Positions 36,592 through 48,442 of a DNA stretch of 64,000 nucleotides are shown here, piece after piece. Origin of the DNA: Sipunculus nudus (taxonomy: Eukaryota > Annelida > Sipuncula > Golfingiida > Sipunculidae); assembly GCA_026874595.1 (NCBI GenBank), contig CM049312.1, positions 30,445,456 to 30,509,455 of the forward strand, in the 5' to 3' direction. The first letter of the stretch is position 1. Every line of letters begins with the position of its first letter. Below the pieces are notes generated by a model. That model ran no database searches, was not told where the DNA came from, and saw only the letters and a list, made by a program, of their open reading frames with translations. The position numbers were made by a program, and so were the translations under genes.

Positions 36592-37331
36592 TTTATGCAC
36601 TACACAGGATTGCTGCATGCAGTCCCAGGAACTTGGAAAAAGAGATATAAAGAATAACCCAAAGGTCCAACTGCAAGAACATAGGGTTGAAAACATTTTA
36701 AGAATGAAAAATACTTCACGTTTCATCTACAGCGATTTAATAAATAACCTCTATATTTTGCCAGTCAAACCAATGGAAAAGTGGACCAGAGAGAATTACA
36801 AAACAATGAAATCATACTTAAAGCCTTCAAAAATATAACCAGTATTACCATTTCTGAGAAGCTAAGAACCTTTCAGTTTAAACTACTACATAGGATTCTA
36901 CCTTTGAATCCCTTCCTCTATAAATTGAAAAAAAGTGACACAGAATTGTGCACATTTTGCAAAAAAAGATAGAGAGACGCATTCTCATATATTTTATCAC
37001 TGTGAAATAACATACAGCTTAATATCTGATTTAAAAAAAATGGTTGAGAGACATAGTCTTAGATATACACATGAGCAATTTCACAAAAACCTTTATAATT
37101 ATGAACACTACCAACGACACCTTTCTAGATATTTTAATACTACTCTTTAAACATTTCGTATACACATGTAAGTGTAAAGAAAAATTTCCTACGTTCTGTA
37201 TGTATACAAACTACGTATTACAGATATATAAAATAGAAGACAATATAGCTAGAGCAAAATGTAAAATAGTAATACATGACCAGAAATGGAAACAATTTAA
37301 AAATAAATATTTTAAAGAAAATCATTGCTGA
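36592..37331 (+). pseudogene. LINE ORF2 3' part of the outer plus-strand element
   Basis: Continues the ORF2 interrupted at 30300. Residues include ITISEKLRTFQFKLLHRIL, then ELCTFCKKR followed by a break, then HIFYHCEITYS. Together these are the C-terminal cysteine/histidine region seen also in the minus-strand LINE (ITISEILRIFQFKLIHR, LCSLCKKEKE). Frames 36617-36838, 36781-36972, 36935-37150 and 37044-37331 overlap because of several small indels. Confidence 0.87.
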
Positions 37332-37567
37332 AATAATACCTATCTTAAAGCAAAAACAAAAAATATTCACCATGATTATTTCAATATGTTTATAATGTAC
37401 CCTGTCTGTATTTGTTGTTTATGTACATCCGGTTAGTGTGTATCAACCTGAGTGTGAATGTATACATGTATGCATGTTTTTGTTTTTATGTACATTGTAT
37501 GATGATGTAAGATCATGTGTACTGTTTGTTACTGTATCTGTATTATATGTTCAATTAATAAAAAAAA
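37332..37567 (+). other. 3' UTR and A-rich tail of the outer LINE
   Basis: A short non-coding tail ending TTCAATTAATAAAAAAAA, directly abutting the 15-bp target duplication at 37568-37582. The AATAAA within the tail can serve as poly(A) signal. The minus-strand LINE ends in the same style. Confidence 0.8.
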
Positions 37568-37582
37568 AATGAAACGATGACA
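37568..37582 (+). repeat. 15-bp target-site duplication, right end of the nested insertion
   Basis: AATGAAACGATGACA, identical to 7487-7501. Downstream sequence (ACTCTTTTCC, then CCCATTCAGTCTCACC) continues the alignment with copy B at about 52880. Confidence 0.85.
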
Positions 37583-38368
37583 CTCTTTTCCGTTATTGGA
37601 AATAATATTCCCATTCAGTCTCACCTAGAGAGCAAATGTATTGCAACACGTATAAAGGACCCATTGTTAAATATTGATCACGCATTGAGTGTTAGTATGC
37701 TTTGATCGAGAACCTTGTCCTCAAACCGGTGGCTTTCCGGAGGAGATTGAATAAGTGATATAAAACACCTTTTGATAAGACACTGTCTCAATGTGTTGTC
37801 AACATGGCTACCAATAGGCAGATCAATGACAGTTCATTTACTGGTAGCCATACTGTTCGATTCATGTGATAGAGAAGAAGATGTCTACAAAGATACATGG
37901 ATGCACAAGCCGGCAGGTGAGGAACATTTCTCATAAATGTATTTAAAATGTTCTATAATAGGGTTTACGAATACATTCTTTAATATTATGTATAAAAGCA
38001 AATACATGATGATACCATCTATTGGTGGGCCGTACAGTTATTTTGCCATTTTGCAATATAGAATTGCTTCACGATCAGACACAGATACATTACTTCCGCT
38101 CGTGAACCGTGAAAGAGGCTGCCAGCATCAACGCGAGTCTGGTTGCGGTTGCAGTTTCTGATCAGATTTCGCAAGTGATACGGCCCCTTGCATGAGCCAG
38201 TGAACGGTGTCTTGTAACAACGTATACTTCTTGGTTGTAGAGAACACTTGATGAAAGCATATTCGACGCATGAGGACAAGGTTGCTATGGTGACATGCTT
38301 TCCGGAGGAGATTGAATCAGTAATATAAAAATTCTTTGGATAAGGCACAGTCTCACTGTAATGCCAAC

Positions 38369-38511
38369 ATGGCTGTCAACAGGAAGACGCTGGTGCTACT
38401 GCTGATGGCAACTATTACATCCTCTTGTTTTACTCTTTGTTTTAGGATGAATATAAATCTAATTATTCTAGCATCCAGTTGGCTCCATATGTTTTAATGT
38501 ATCTGGAAAAG
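38369..38511 (+). pseudogene. Duplicated, broken exon 1 of beta-1,4-galactosyltransferase
   Basis: Starts ATG GCT GTC AAC AGG and encodes [19 protein letters not shown], matching [19 protein letters not shown] of the live exon at 53584. A 6-nt deletion follows the Ser-Cys codons, and a later frameshifting deletion relative to copy B leads to a stop (TAA) before the donor. The donor (AAAAG|GTAAG) is preserved. Without downstream exons of its own copy it could only splice onto the next gene copy. Confidence 0.85.
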
Positions 38512-38665
38512 GTAAGACCTGTCACTTAAAATACTGGTTTTCATGAGAGTAAAGATTTTAGGTAACTCGTCCACTTAGTTCCCCCTCCCCCCGAATGAAG
38601 AATGATCGAATTCAATTTTCTTCTTTTCTCTATTTTCCTTTAACAATATTTTCCGTTTGGGCAAG

Positions 38666-39438
38666 TGTTACGGAACCTAATAAAAACAGATCACGTATGC
38701 GTGATGAACACAAGTTTTGTAATGGAGATAAAAAAAACCAGATTCTGTAACACTAGGAAGCGGGAAATGTCTAGGGAATGAATAAAGAAGTAAGTGTTTT
38801 TTTGTTAACAAATAACTATAATTTATTCCTAAAACAACCCTAACAATACAATACACTAAATCAATACAATTATGCAGTAACACAGCGTCATAGCAACAAG
38901 TCAATACAATCACTCAGAAAGATAATGGTACAGTACCTCGATACCAACAGTGTCACCCAGATAAGTCCTTTGAATGTAAACTCTCGGAGAATGACAGTCC
39001 AGTGGAAAGTTCTTGCAACAACACAGAAAGTAAAATGAAGTCCAAAAGTATAACATCCAGGAAAGTTCTTGAAAAAATCTATAATTGCCGCATTCGTCGG
39101 ATAAGGTCTTAGTATCTGACACATGCTCCTGCGTCCGCTGGTATCTGCTCTGCTGTCTGCCCCACCGTTCTAAAGCACAGCCCCTTTATATACCTTCACA
39201 CCTCAAGCCGAGAATTTTCCATTTCTCGAACAGTCTATAAGATTTTGTTCAACACGCGTTTCAGGAATTCTCGAGAGGAACATAGCCGTGTGTATCCCCA
39301 CACACCAGGGTCATCACGTGACCCACGACCAGGCGTGAAAACCCAGGGATTACATGACAACGAGAGTTCAACCAGTACGGACTAAACATAGATACGCGGC
39401 CAGACACGAGTGCCACAACAGGAGTTACGCCCGTGTCA
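38666..39438 (-). mobile_element. LTR-like insertion (possible solo LTR), private to copy A
   Basis: Copy B lacks this ~770 bp. On the minus strand it would start TGACACGGGCG and end GGTTCCGTAACA (TG...CA), with a TATA-like GGTATATAAAGGGG at about 39186-39199 and AATAAA-like TTTTATTAGG on the plus side of its end. No clean 5-bp target duplication was found; the precise right edge could be up to 39455. No coding capacity, as expected of a solo LTR or a non-autonomous element. Confidence 0.4.
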
Positions 39439-39849
39439 AATAATAGAAAGAGCACCTGTAAATATGGCTGATTTTCAAAAGATAAAATTTGGGCACAGTA
39501 TTAGTCAGGTCACAGATATGTCCCTAGGGAATATTTATTTTTGACCTTGATCTTACTTATTCCCAAGACCTACACTCATATTGGATTCTTTATTATCGCC
39601 CACTTCTATCCCTGATTGCGCAAGATTTAAACCGGAGCCTAAGATGACAGTTTTATTTTAATGAATTTAGGCACCTCTTTCGGGATGGGGGTTTATGGTC
39701 GGTCATTCAAATTATTTAAATAATTTGATAATAAATAATTCAAATCAGTTAAGTCAATTCAAATATTACCTATTTATTAAACATAAATTGACACCAACAT
39801 TTATTTATTAACTGATTTTTTATCTTCATTTTCCTGGTTTTTATGTTTG

Positions 39850-42300
39850 CTTGTGCAAAGTACGAGTATATTCGATTTTACAACGACTTCATTGGATACA
39901 AAATGTCTCGGAGAATATAATAAACGAAAAATTTTGTTTTCCTCAATTTTCCTCAATTTTGCCTCAATTAATAAAAAGTGACTGGTGTGCATTTATATCT
40001 CGTAAGTATGTGGGAGAACCACTAGGAATTTTATCAGATTTCACGAGATATACAAAACAAGAAATTATTTCCGGTATAATGATGACTGCTAATTTTAAAG
40101 CTGCATTTGATTCAGTTGATCATGTATTTAATTGCAGCTTTAGAAAAGATAGGTTTCAATAATTCCTTAATAAGATGGATCAAGGTGTAACATAATAATC
40201 AAGAAAGCTGCATAATAAATAAAGGAACGTTTTCAGGATATTTTCCTCTGAAACATAGAACTAGGCAAGGAGACTCGATTTATCCCTTTCTATTTATATT
40301 GGTAATAGAGGTGATGGCCTGTATGGTCTGCCAAATTAATATTTAATAGGACTTATGGTCGCAAGGAACAAAATCAAACAATGATTTTTTCCTGATGACA
40401 TTACATATTTCCTTAATGACAATTTTTTTTTACGCTGGTGTCTCAGATTATGAAATAAGTTTCATCATTTCAAATATATTTTATTTCATCACAGACAACA
40501 ATTTTATTTTAAAGGAATAATTAATATATATACAAAAAGGCGATTTTCAGAATAAATTATTCCATTGTCTCTCCGTTTATGACAAATAAGTTCAAATTGA
40601 AAATATGATATTTACAAATAACAAACTTAAGGACTAACATTACAGAGGTATTGATTATTAACAGAAGTATTAAGTTTAGGTCTATGTTCTGATTTCTTAT
40701 AATATAACATATTATAAAAACTTATAATTACAATGGTAATGTGAGTACATTTCAAAAACAAATCATAGTACCTCGAAAAATGGATTCTACATTTTGCTCA
40801 TGAATACCATTTTTGTTTCTATTTTCTGCTATCTTTCTTTCCATTTGTTTTGTATTTTGAAGATGCATCATATACTTCTAAAGGCTGAGAGAAGTTGGAC
40901 TCTCAAGGGTTTTATATACCCCGGCTTTATATATCAGAAGCAGCGTGTTTATAAGATCATCGTTTTTTACACTTTAAACATCCATATAATTCTATTTCAT
41001 GTCCTTTACAAATTCTCGTAATTCTCCTCAGTTTAATATATTATAATATATTGAGCTTACTTTGTTCGCTAAATGGAAACACAGAAAAAAGACAAATTAG
41101 GAAATTGCTAATGGGTTTATCTTTGCCAATACTCGATTAGAATTCTAGGTATCCAATTTACCTATGACACGACACTGTTCAATACACTGAACTTTTTGAA
41201 AAGAGAACGAGAAGTAAAAGCCGTTTTGATTATATGGTCAGGAAGACAGTTAACCGTATTTTGAAGGATTATGAGGATTATGTCTTTAGAAATCTCAGAA
41301 CTTGTATATGTTTGAAATGTATGTTCTCCTCCAGATGGATTCATTGAATTAATTAAGCAAGAATATAATCGTTTCATATTGAAATCAAAATACCTAAAGG
41401 TAAATTCTTAACAGCAAATGGAGAATACAATAAAGGAGGCTTAAAAATACCTGATGTTAAATCAATGATACAAACACAGAAAATAATGTGGATGAAAAGC
41501 TGACTAACATTAGATAAGGAGCGATGGAAAGCAATACCTTCTTTCTACCTAATAAGAATTGGAGGTCTCTCTGCTATAGGATCTTATTTTAGTATAGAAA
41601 GAACACCAAGCCCATTCCCTACATTTTATGTAGAATGTTGAAGGCATATTCATCCACACATGAAAAATGTCCAACTTCATTACATCAAGATTTACAACAA
41701 GTTTATGGAATAACAAGTTCATTTTGATAAGAAATAAAGCTTATTGTATTAAAGGTTGTTTAGGGTAAGATTTAAGTATATTTCAGACGTAGAAGATGCA
41801 AAAGGAAAAATCTTAAAATTGGAGCAGATTTTAAGAAAGGACACTGAAATGGATCAAATTGATTATTTAAATTTTATAAAAATATATCACGCTTTTCCAA
41901 AGGAGGGGCTGCATATAAATAAAGAAGTGCACAAACCGACTGTGAAAAAATGTGCTGATCTACTTAAGATGAATTCCAAACAAGTATATAGAAATCTGAT
42001 GAAAAAAAAATTCAATATCATCTGCATTTCACTCATTGAACACAAATCATAATATTAATAAGGAAGTGTGGGTAGATTGCTGGAGGCCATTTACAAAGTC
42101 ACTATCGATACATATGCAAGAGAATTGCAGTTGGAATTGTTAAATAACTATCTGTGTGTAAACAAGACACTCTATAGGTTAATATTAAGATGTTCCTACT
42201 GTTTTATTAATGAAGAATCAACAGTGCACCTATTCTATGATTGTAACACTGCTACGAACTTATCCATATGCATAAACAGACATTTTTAAGAGTGACAATT
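39850..42300 (+). pseudogene. Decayed LINE ORF2, copy B
   Basis: Same element as at 120-2172. Readable pieces include SDWCAFISRKYVGEPLGIL, the AAFDSVD box in 39851-40162, then RTRQGDSIYPFLFILVIEV around 40260-40310. The C-terminal pieces are 41756-42052 (AFPKEGLHINKEVHKPTVK) and 42068-42289 (LRCSYCFINEESTVHLFYD). Lesions differ from those of copy A. A stretch of about 400 nt around 40440-41010 is absent from copy A, suggesting a further insertion at the position of the FADD box. Confidence 0.8.
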
Positions 42301-43345
42301 AAATATTCCCTATTGGTCCAAAGCAGGTGCATTGTTTGGTAGTCTTCCTGCCACTGAAAGTAACCTTTTAGTTAATCATATTATGCTTATTTTTAGAATA
42401 ACACTATTTCAAAGCCGCGAGTATAACACAGGAATGGGGAATGTATAATACGTCAACTGTTACATATTTTTTTTATATTGCTTAAAAAGTATCCATGATA
42501 TTGAACTTAAATAGCAACGAAAAAATCTATATGAGTGTTTTAGTTGAAAAAAAATGTGTAGTAGTTTCTATGGTAGAGAACAAGGTTTTTTGCTGAAATA
42601 AGAATAGCTGTCGGATTTGCAGCTATCCACTGTTTATAATAAACCGTCCCTTATATAAATCCCAAGTGGAACACACAAAAAATCAAATAAAGACGACATT
42701 ACATACAAATAAGTTAGATATTAAAAAAGAAAGGTTTGGTGCATTGGTGTAAAGTGTGCATTATCTTTAATTTTGTGTGTTACGTGACATGGTTGGTGGA
42801 TGAATGTAAATAGTAATTGTCTTGTTGTAATTGTATGTTTAATATTAACACTAGATGTCACTGATGATACTCAATCAAAAACTGAAATCTCCGAGACTTC
42901 TATTTAACAAAAAAAAAAAAATAAATAAATAAATAAAAATAAAAAAAAACAGACATTTTATCGAATTAATACTCACAGCATTTTATCATTTTAGTCCAAA
43001 GTACAAACAACATTAACTCGTAAAAGAGAATTTTATAAAAAAACATATACAAATTTTTTGCTAAATATGTAGTATGCTGGACTTGTAGTGTGGTAACCGA
43101 GTATTAAAACTGAATGACACGTATAGAAAATGGGCAGCTAAATTTATATTTACTTGTTATGGTACTTATAATATATTAATACAAGATATGTTTCTTCTTG
43201 TATTAAAAAGAATGTAACATTTGTGCGGATTACTCACTATATGAGACAACCACAATGAAAACTGTTAATAAAAGAAAGCGATCAAGAGACTGAACATCTA
43301 AGAGACAAAACAGTGCCAAAAGTCTCAATTGTCATATTTATATCA
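42301..43345. other. Non-coding part of copy B
   Basis: AT-rich, aligned with 2172-3125 of copy A. Includes a poly-A/AAAT-rich stretch at 42909-42950. No gene seen. Confidence 0.55.
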
Positions 43346-45005
43346 TTTTTAGCTATCACCCTTTGTCCGGCCGTCCGTCCGTTTACAGGGCACAAATCGT
43401 AACCGTTAGACCTAGAAACTTCTTACTGAACATCCAAGGGATCCTGGGCAAATCTCCTTGGAAACCCGAACTTACTTCATGGTGACCTATATTTTGTGAC
43501 CTAAGAGCCGAAAACATGATTTAGAGCACCCAGAAGGTCAGACGGGGCACAAATTGTATCAATTAGGCCTAGAAACCTCTTACTTGACATTGTGGGAGAT
43601 CTTAGGAAAATGTCCTCGGAAATCTGAAACTAGGTTACTGTGACTTAAATGTTGCGACCTATAGGGAAAAGATGTCATATGAGCACCCTGAATGTCAGAT
43701 TGGGAAAATCGTATCTGTGAGGCCTAGAAACTTCTTACACAATATCCTGGGAGTTTCTAGGCAAATCTCCTTGGAAACCTGAAATTAGGTCATGTTGAAC
43801 TATATTTTATCACTTTCGGGCCGAAAAAAGTTTTTTTAGCATCAGGCAGTCAGACGGGGCACAAATTGAATCGATTAGGCCTAGAATCCTCCAACGTGAC
43901 ATTTAAGGAAAACCTAGGCAAATGCCCTTAGAAACCTGAAATTAGGTAACTGTGGCCTATATTCTGTGACCTATAGGAAAAAGATGTCGTATGAACACCC
44001 TGATGGTCAGGTAGTGACAAATCGTGTCTGTTAGGCCTAAAAATCTTCGTACACAATTTCCTGGGAAGCTCTAGGCAAATCTCCTTGGAAACTTGAAATA
44101 AGGTCCTACATTTTGTGACCTATTGACCGAAAGCAGGATTTTGAGCACCCAGAAAGTCAGGCAGGGCACACAATATATTTGTTAGGCCTAGAATCTTCTA
44201 ATGTAACATTCTGAGACATCTTTGGCAAATGTCTGTGGAAAACTAAAATAAGGTCACCATAATCTATATTTTGCGACCTTTAGGAAAAAAGTCATATAAG
44301 CACCCAGACAGTCAGTCAGGGCACACATTCTATCTTTTAGGCCTTGGAACTTCTAATTTAACATTTTAAGACGTCCTTGGCCAGTGTTCATGGAAAACTG
44401 AAATAGGCCACCATGACCTATAATTATCAACCTATCAGAAAAGATGTCATTTAAGCACCCAGACAGTCAGACAGGTCACAAATTGTATCCATTCGGCCTA
44501 GAATCTTTTAACATAAAATTCAGGGAGGTCCTAGTCAATTGTCCTTGGAAGCCTGAAATATGGCCATGGTGACCTATATTGTGTGACCTATGGGCTGAAA
44601 ATGGTTTTTACGCACCCAGAGAGACAAGGCAAAAATGTATTCATTAGCCCTAGACTCTTCTAGCATGACATTCAGGGAAATCCTTGGCAATTCTCCATGG
44701 AAACCTGAAATTGGATCATGGTGACCTATATTCTGCTAACTATGGACCAGAAACATGCTTTTGAGCACCAAGACAGAGAGGGTACAAATTGTATCTATTT
44801 TCCTTGGAACCCTCTATTGTGAAATCCAGGGGGGGGGGGGGGGTCCTGGGCAGGTCTCCTATGAATCCTGAAATTTTCTGTCCATTTTTTCAACACTGTA
44901 ACTTTAGCCATAGGCTAATCTCACAGACAATATATAACATTAATCTTAAAATATGAGCACCCAGTCAAAATTAGCTGAGCGTCATGGCTCATGGGCCACT
45001 TGTTA
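43346..45005 (+). repeat. Tandem repeat array, ~155-bp units, about 10 copies
   Basis: Each unit contains variants of GGGCACAAATTGTATC, TTAGGCCTAGAAACCTC, GGCAAATCTCCTTGGAAACC and GACCTATATTTTGTGACC. GCACAAAT-like anchors recur about every 148-162 bases from 43389 to 44781. The array begins with GCTATCACCCTTTGTCCGGCC and CCGTCCGTTT and ends with GTCATGGCTCATGGGCCAC. It is absent at the matching point of copy A (about 3125). Confidence 0.85.
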
Positions 45006-46800
45006 TCAGTTTGAAATTACATGAGTTCATAAGATATGTTTAAGTTACTGAAATTTAATTGCGGACATGAACGTCTGATGATGAATTACTTAAATGTAAT
45101 TTTAAATACGTTATAACAATTTGAGGTCACTGTCATGGACGACAATTAAGATATGTAGATACCGGTGATAATAAGTAATCAATACGTGATGCCATCTCCT
45201 ATATCATGGAATGGGGTTTTTCCAATTCCTTTCTTAAGAGCACGGATTGCGTATACCGGTTTACAGAAGTGTGCCTCTAACAGTTCGGCAAAAATCTCAA
45301 TTTGTTTCAAACTCCTATATTAAGAAAAGAATAAGTACATGGCAGCATGACAAATAAATATAATTGAGAAAACTTTTAGTGACAGTGCATGCTCTCAGAA
45401 AACTGAGGATTTTATCAAAACAGCTTAAGAGAACATAAACATTTATCTTCGTCAGTTCTACTTGCATTTTAATAAAAAAAAACGAAGTCTGCATAGCGAC
45501 TTTATTTGCTGAGCCATATTTATTATTATCCCGCAATCGAAGACTCTTGTTGCTGAAAGCTTTGGTTAAATAATTAACAATGAAGGTTTAGTATGTATCT
45601 GAATGTGGGTTACAACCAAACGGCTACTCTGTCTGTATTCAATCCTTCGGTGTTTGAAAAATTGGGAAAAAAGGGATTTCAGTCCTTGTTATACAGAGGG
45701 CAACCAATTTCAGACAGTACAATTTCAATGGGAATATTTTAAGCATGCAGCAAAAAGCCGAAAATATAGGAAATAAAATGTAATGTCTAAAAATATGTCA
45801 TTATAGTGACACCGACCAGTTCGGCGGATATTAAAATATTTTAAAGATACTTAACTCCGCTCATTATCTTTTGATGCCCGGGCTTTGTTTCAGACCAAAA
45901 TATCGACCGAAACATATACAATTAATCATAAGTAGGGACATCGCCTACCCAATGGAATGAGAATAACCGTGTCCGTTCATGTACATGTATTTAGATATCC
46001 TATATTGAGAAAAGGATAACCACACGGTACCCTTACAAAATACGTTTAACTGAGAGAAGTTAAGAAGCAGTGTATTTTATAAAATAAATCTAAGTATTTA
46101 TTCAGAATGCTGAGGAGTTCATTAAAGATCGATTTCTTCAGTCATATATGCAATTGAAAAGATAACAAAGACTTCATGGAGGTAGGCTTTGCAAATCGGT
46201 CTAATCTGAATAACTTGAGATCGCATTGTAAGGTCACTACATCTGAAAAATTAATTTGTAATATAAAATGGGTGGCTTACTTACTTTATACATAATATTT
46301 ACTGCCGTTCAGACCGATTAAAGTTTCAATACAAGAGATGCAGAACAACAGCATACCATAAATACCATATAATTTATTTCTCATCAAATGAGCCAAACCC
46401 GATGGAGGACTCCCCGTTTTGGGGACTCAACAAATCTCTCAAAAGGGGGTACTTTTGTCAAGAACACGCCGCTTTGGTCTGGTTGTGTCAAGAGAAAATG
46501 GGCTATTCATGGTTCCTTGATCTTAACGACATAAAGTGGGTCATATCCGCCAAATATGATAATATCGCCGACACTATCCATTCGCAGGTAGATTTCTTCC
46601 GTTATATTTCCCTTGACTCGATGCATCTATAGGTTCGTTCACCAGCACTTTTCGCCCGCTCCATATCTGACACATAATGCAGAACAATGCAGATCGCTAC
46701 ATGAAGATATTGAAAGATCATTCTCGACATTTAGTGAGATTAAAACATACATGTGTCTTATTTTATTTAACTCCACTAGAAAACCATGTATCTGACGTAT
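45006..46800. other. Non-coding part of copy B
   Basis: Aligned with about 3130-4850 of copy A. Includes the better-conserved paralogous segment 46400-46745 (open for 76 codons in B), described at 4450-4790. No recognised gene. Confidence 0.5.
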
Positions 46801-47513
46801 TAGCCATGACAACATGACACTCAGGCCTTCGGAAATAAACTGATAGGGCCTGGAGTCATGATGGCAGTCACAACAGAACGCCCATTCTAAGCGTCGGATC
46901 AAAATATTTCCTGTCTGGTATTATTTGGCATCACAGGCTTATATAGTCGTATTATATGTGCTTAATATCGAAGAAAAAATGTTGTTACACAAAAATAATT
47001 ACATTTATTACCTCCATACATCACTGTAGCATCGATTCACGTGAAGCGGTACTTCTCATTCAAAACTAAATGTGTCATGGCGCGGTCGTGTATGTAAACT
47101 TGGAAGTCGGAAGCCGGAAGCTGGAAACCAACGAAAGCAGTTTAAAGCATATACAAAATGCTAACGCTTCAATACCGTTTTCTTTTTCCCCGATAGAATA
47201 AGATCTTTATTTTTCATTCTGTGAAGAATAATAGTTATCCATTGTTTAATCTGAACGTTATGGAAGATTTTGTGCTCGGAAGCCATCTCGGAAGTCAGTC
47301 AGAAATGCTTGGATGTTATCCAATGTGTATAACTCGGAAGTCACAGAGACGCACTGGTTAACTCGTGCCCAAATGCAGTTTCATTATAATTATAGTTGCA
47401 TGCATATATTAAAATTGCTTATGCATGATTCTGCTTTTAATGAGTGTATAATACAATACATGATACATAATCGGAAAACTATAAGTTTTTATTTTTTTTT
47501 TTATTTGTAAATT

Positions 47514-47514
<1 letters not shown>

Positions 47515-47560
<46 letters not shown>
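47515..47560. repeat. (AT)n microsatellite
   Basis: Pure AT run inside the foldback-type element. Confidence 0.95.
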
Positions 47561-47563
<3 letters not shown>

Positions 47564-48381
47564 ATTTTCACGTAATATATTTCACCCCATCTCATCTCAA
47601 GATTATGATTGATTTTCTGTTCCGCAACTATTCTCCTACATGTTTTTGAACAATGTATTCAAACTTTAGGTTGTTGGGCTTTAATATTTATATTTCTATA
47701 AAAATACGGTATAAACTGGAAAGTCCAAATATTCAAAAGTTCGTAACATATTAATGTCAATGATGAAATGCGCGTCTATACATTTATAACTGGCAAATGT
47801 CACTCCTAGTATTTAAATGTAGTACTCGTTGTAAAATAATTGATATGATTAAGTCTTATGACAATCTTTGCATTTTTTCCGACATTTGTGCTCTGTGAGC
47901 GCATAGGCTGGGACAGCAGAACACAGTGCGCGAGTCTGAGTATCAGCCGAGGAGTCGTGAGATTTTTCACGGTCGATCCCACCCCGAGCTCAGCTCTGTG
48001 GGGAGACCGTGCATGACTCACACGGTAATGCGATTGGGGGGGGGGGGATTCGTCGGTGTTATTATCGAGAAAAATGTGATAACGGAAATACTTCCTCTCT
48101 CATTATACTAGTATATATTTGGATGCTCTCTCAGTGGAGTAAATCACCAATTAATGAATTGGAAAATAATAAATAATTTCACTCCTGATGTTTCAACATC
48201 ACATTTCAACTTCAAATATATGGATATTTATTAATATATTAAAGTCTGTTTGCAACTGATTTCACTCTCAAACGTATATAATATGTGCATGATAAGGGCA
48301 TCTAACCAGAATGTGCTACCTTCAACTTCATATTACTGTACGATTACAAGGATCTCGATAAGAAATTACAATTTTGTTAAC

Positions 48382-48382
<1 letters not shown>

Positions 48383-48441
<59 letters not shown>

Positions 48442-48442
48442 A
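48383..48442. repeat. (AT)n microsatellite
   Basis: AT run inside the foldback-type element. Both strands give chance Ile-Tyr frames that should not be annotated as genes. Confidence 0.95.

Larger units (their letters stand above)
37583..39670 (+). repeat. Segmental duplication, copy A, right part
   Basis: Aligns with about 52883-54110 of copy B, including the 5' flank, exon 1 and start of intron 1 of the galactosyltransferase. Alignment is interrupted by a private insertion at about 38666-39455. Similarity fades near 39670, just before copy B begins at about 39850, so the copies are in direct tandem. Confidence 0.85.

Noticed and set aside
43346-45005. CRISPR-like array
   Set aside because: Whole ~155-bp units are degenerate throughout, with no short exact repeats separated by unique spacers, and the DNA is eukaryotic.
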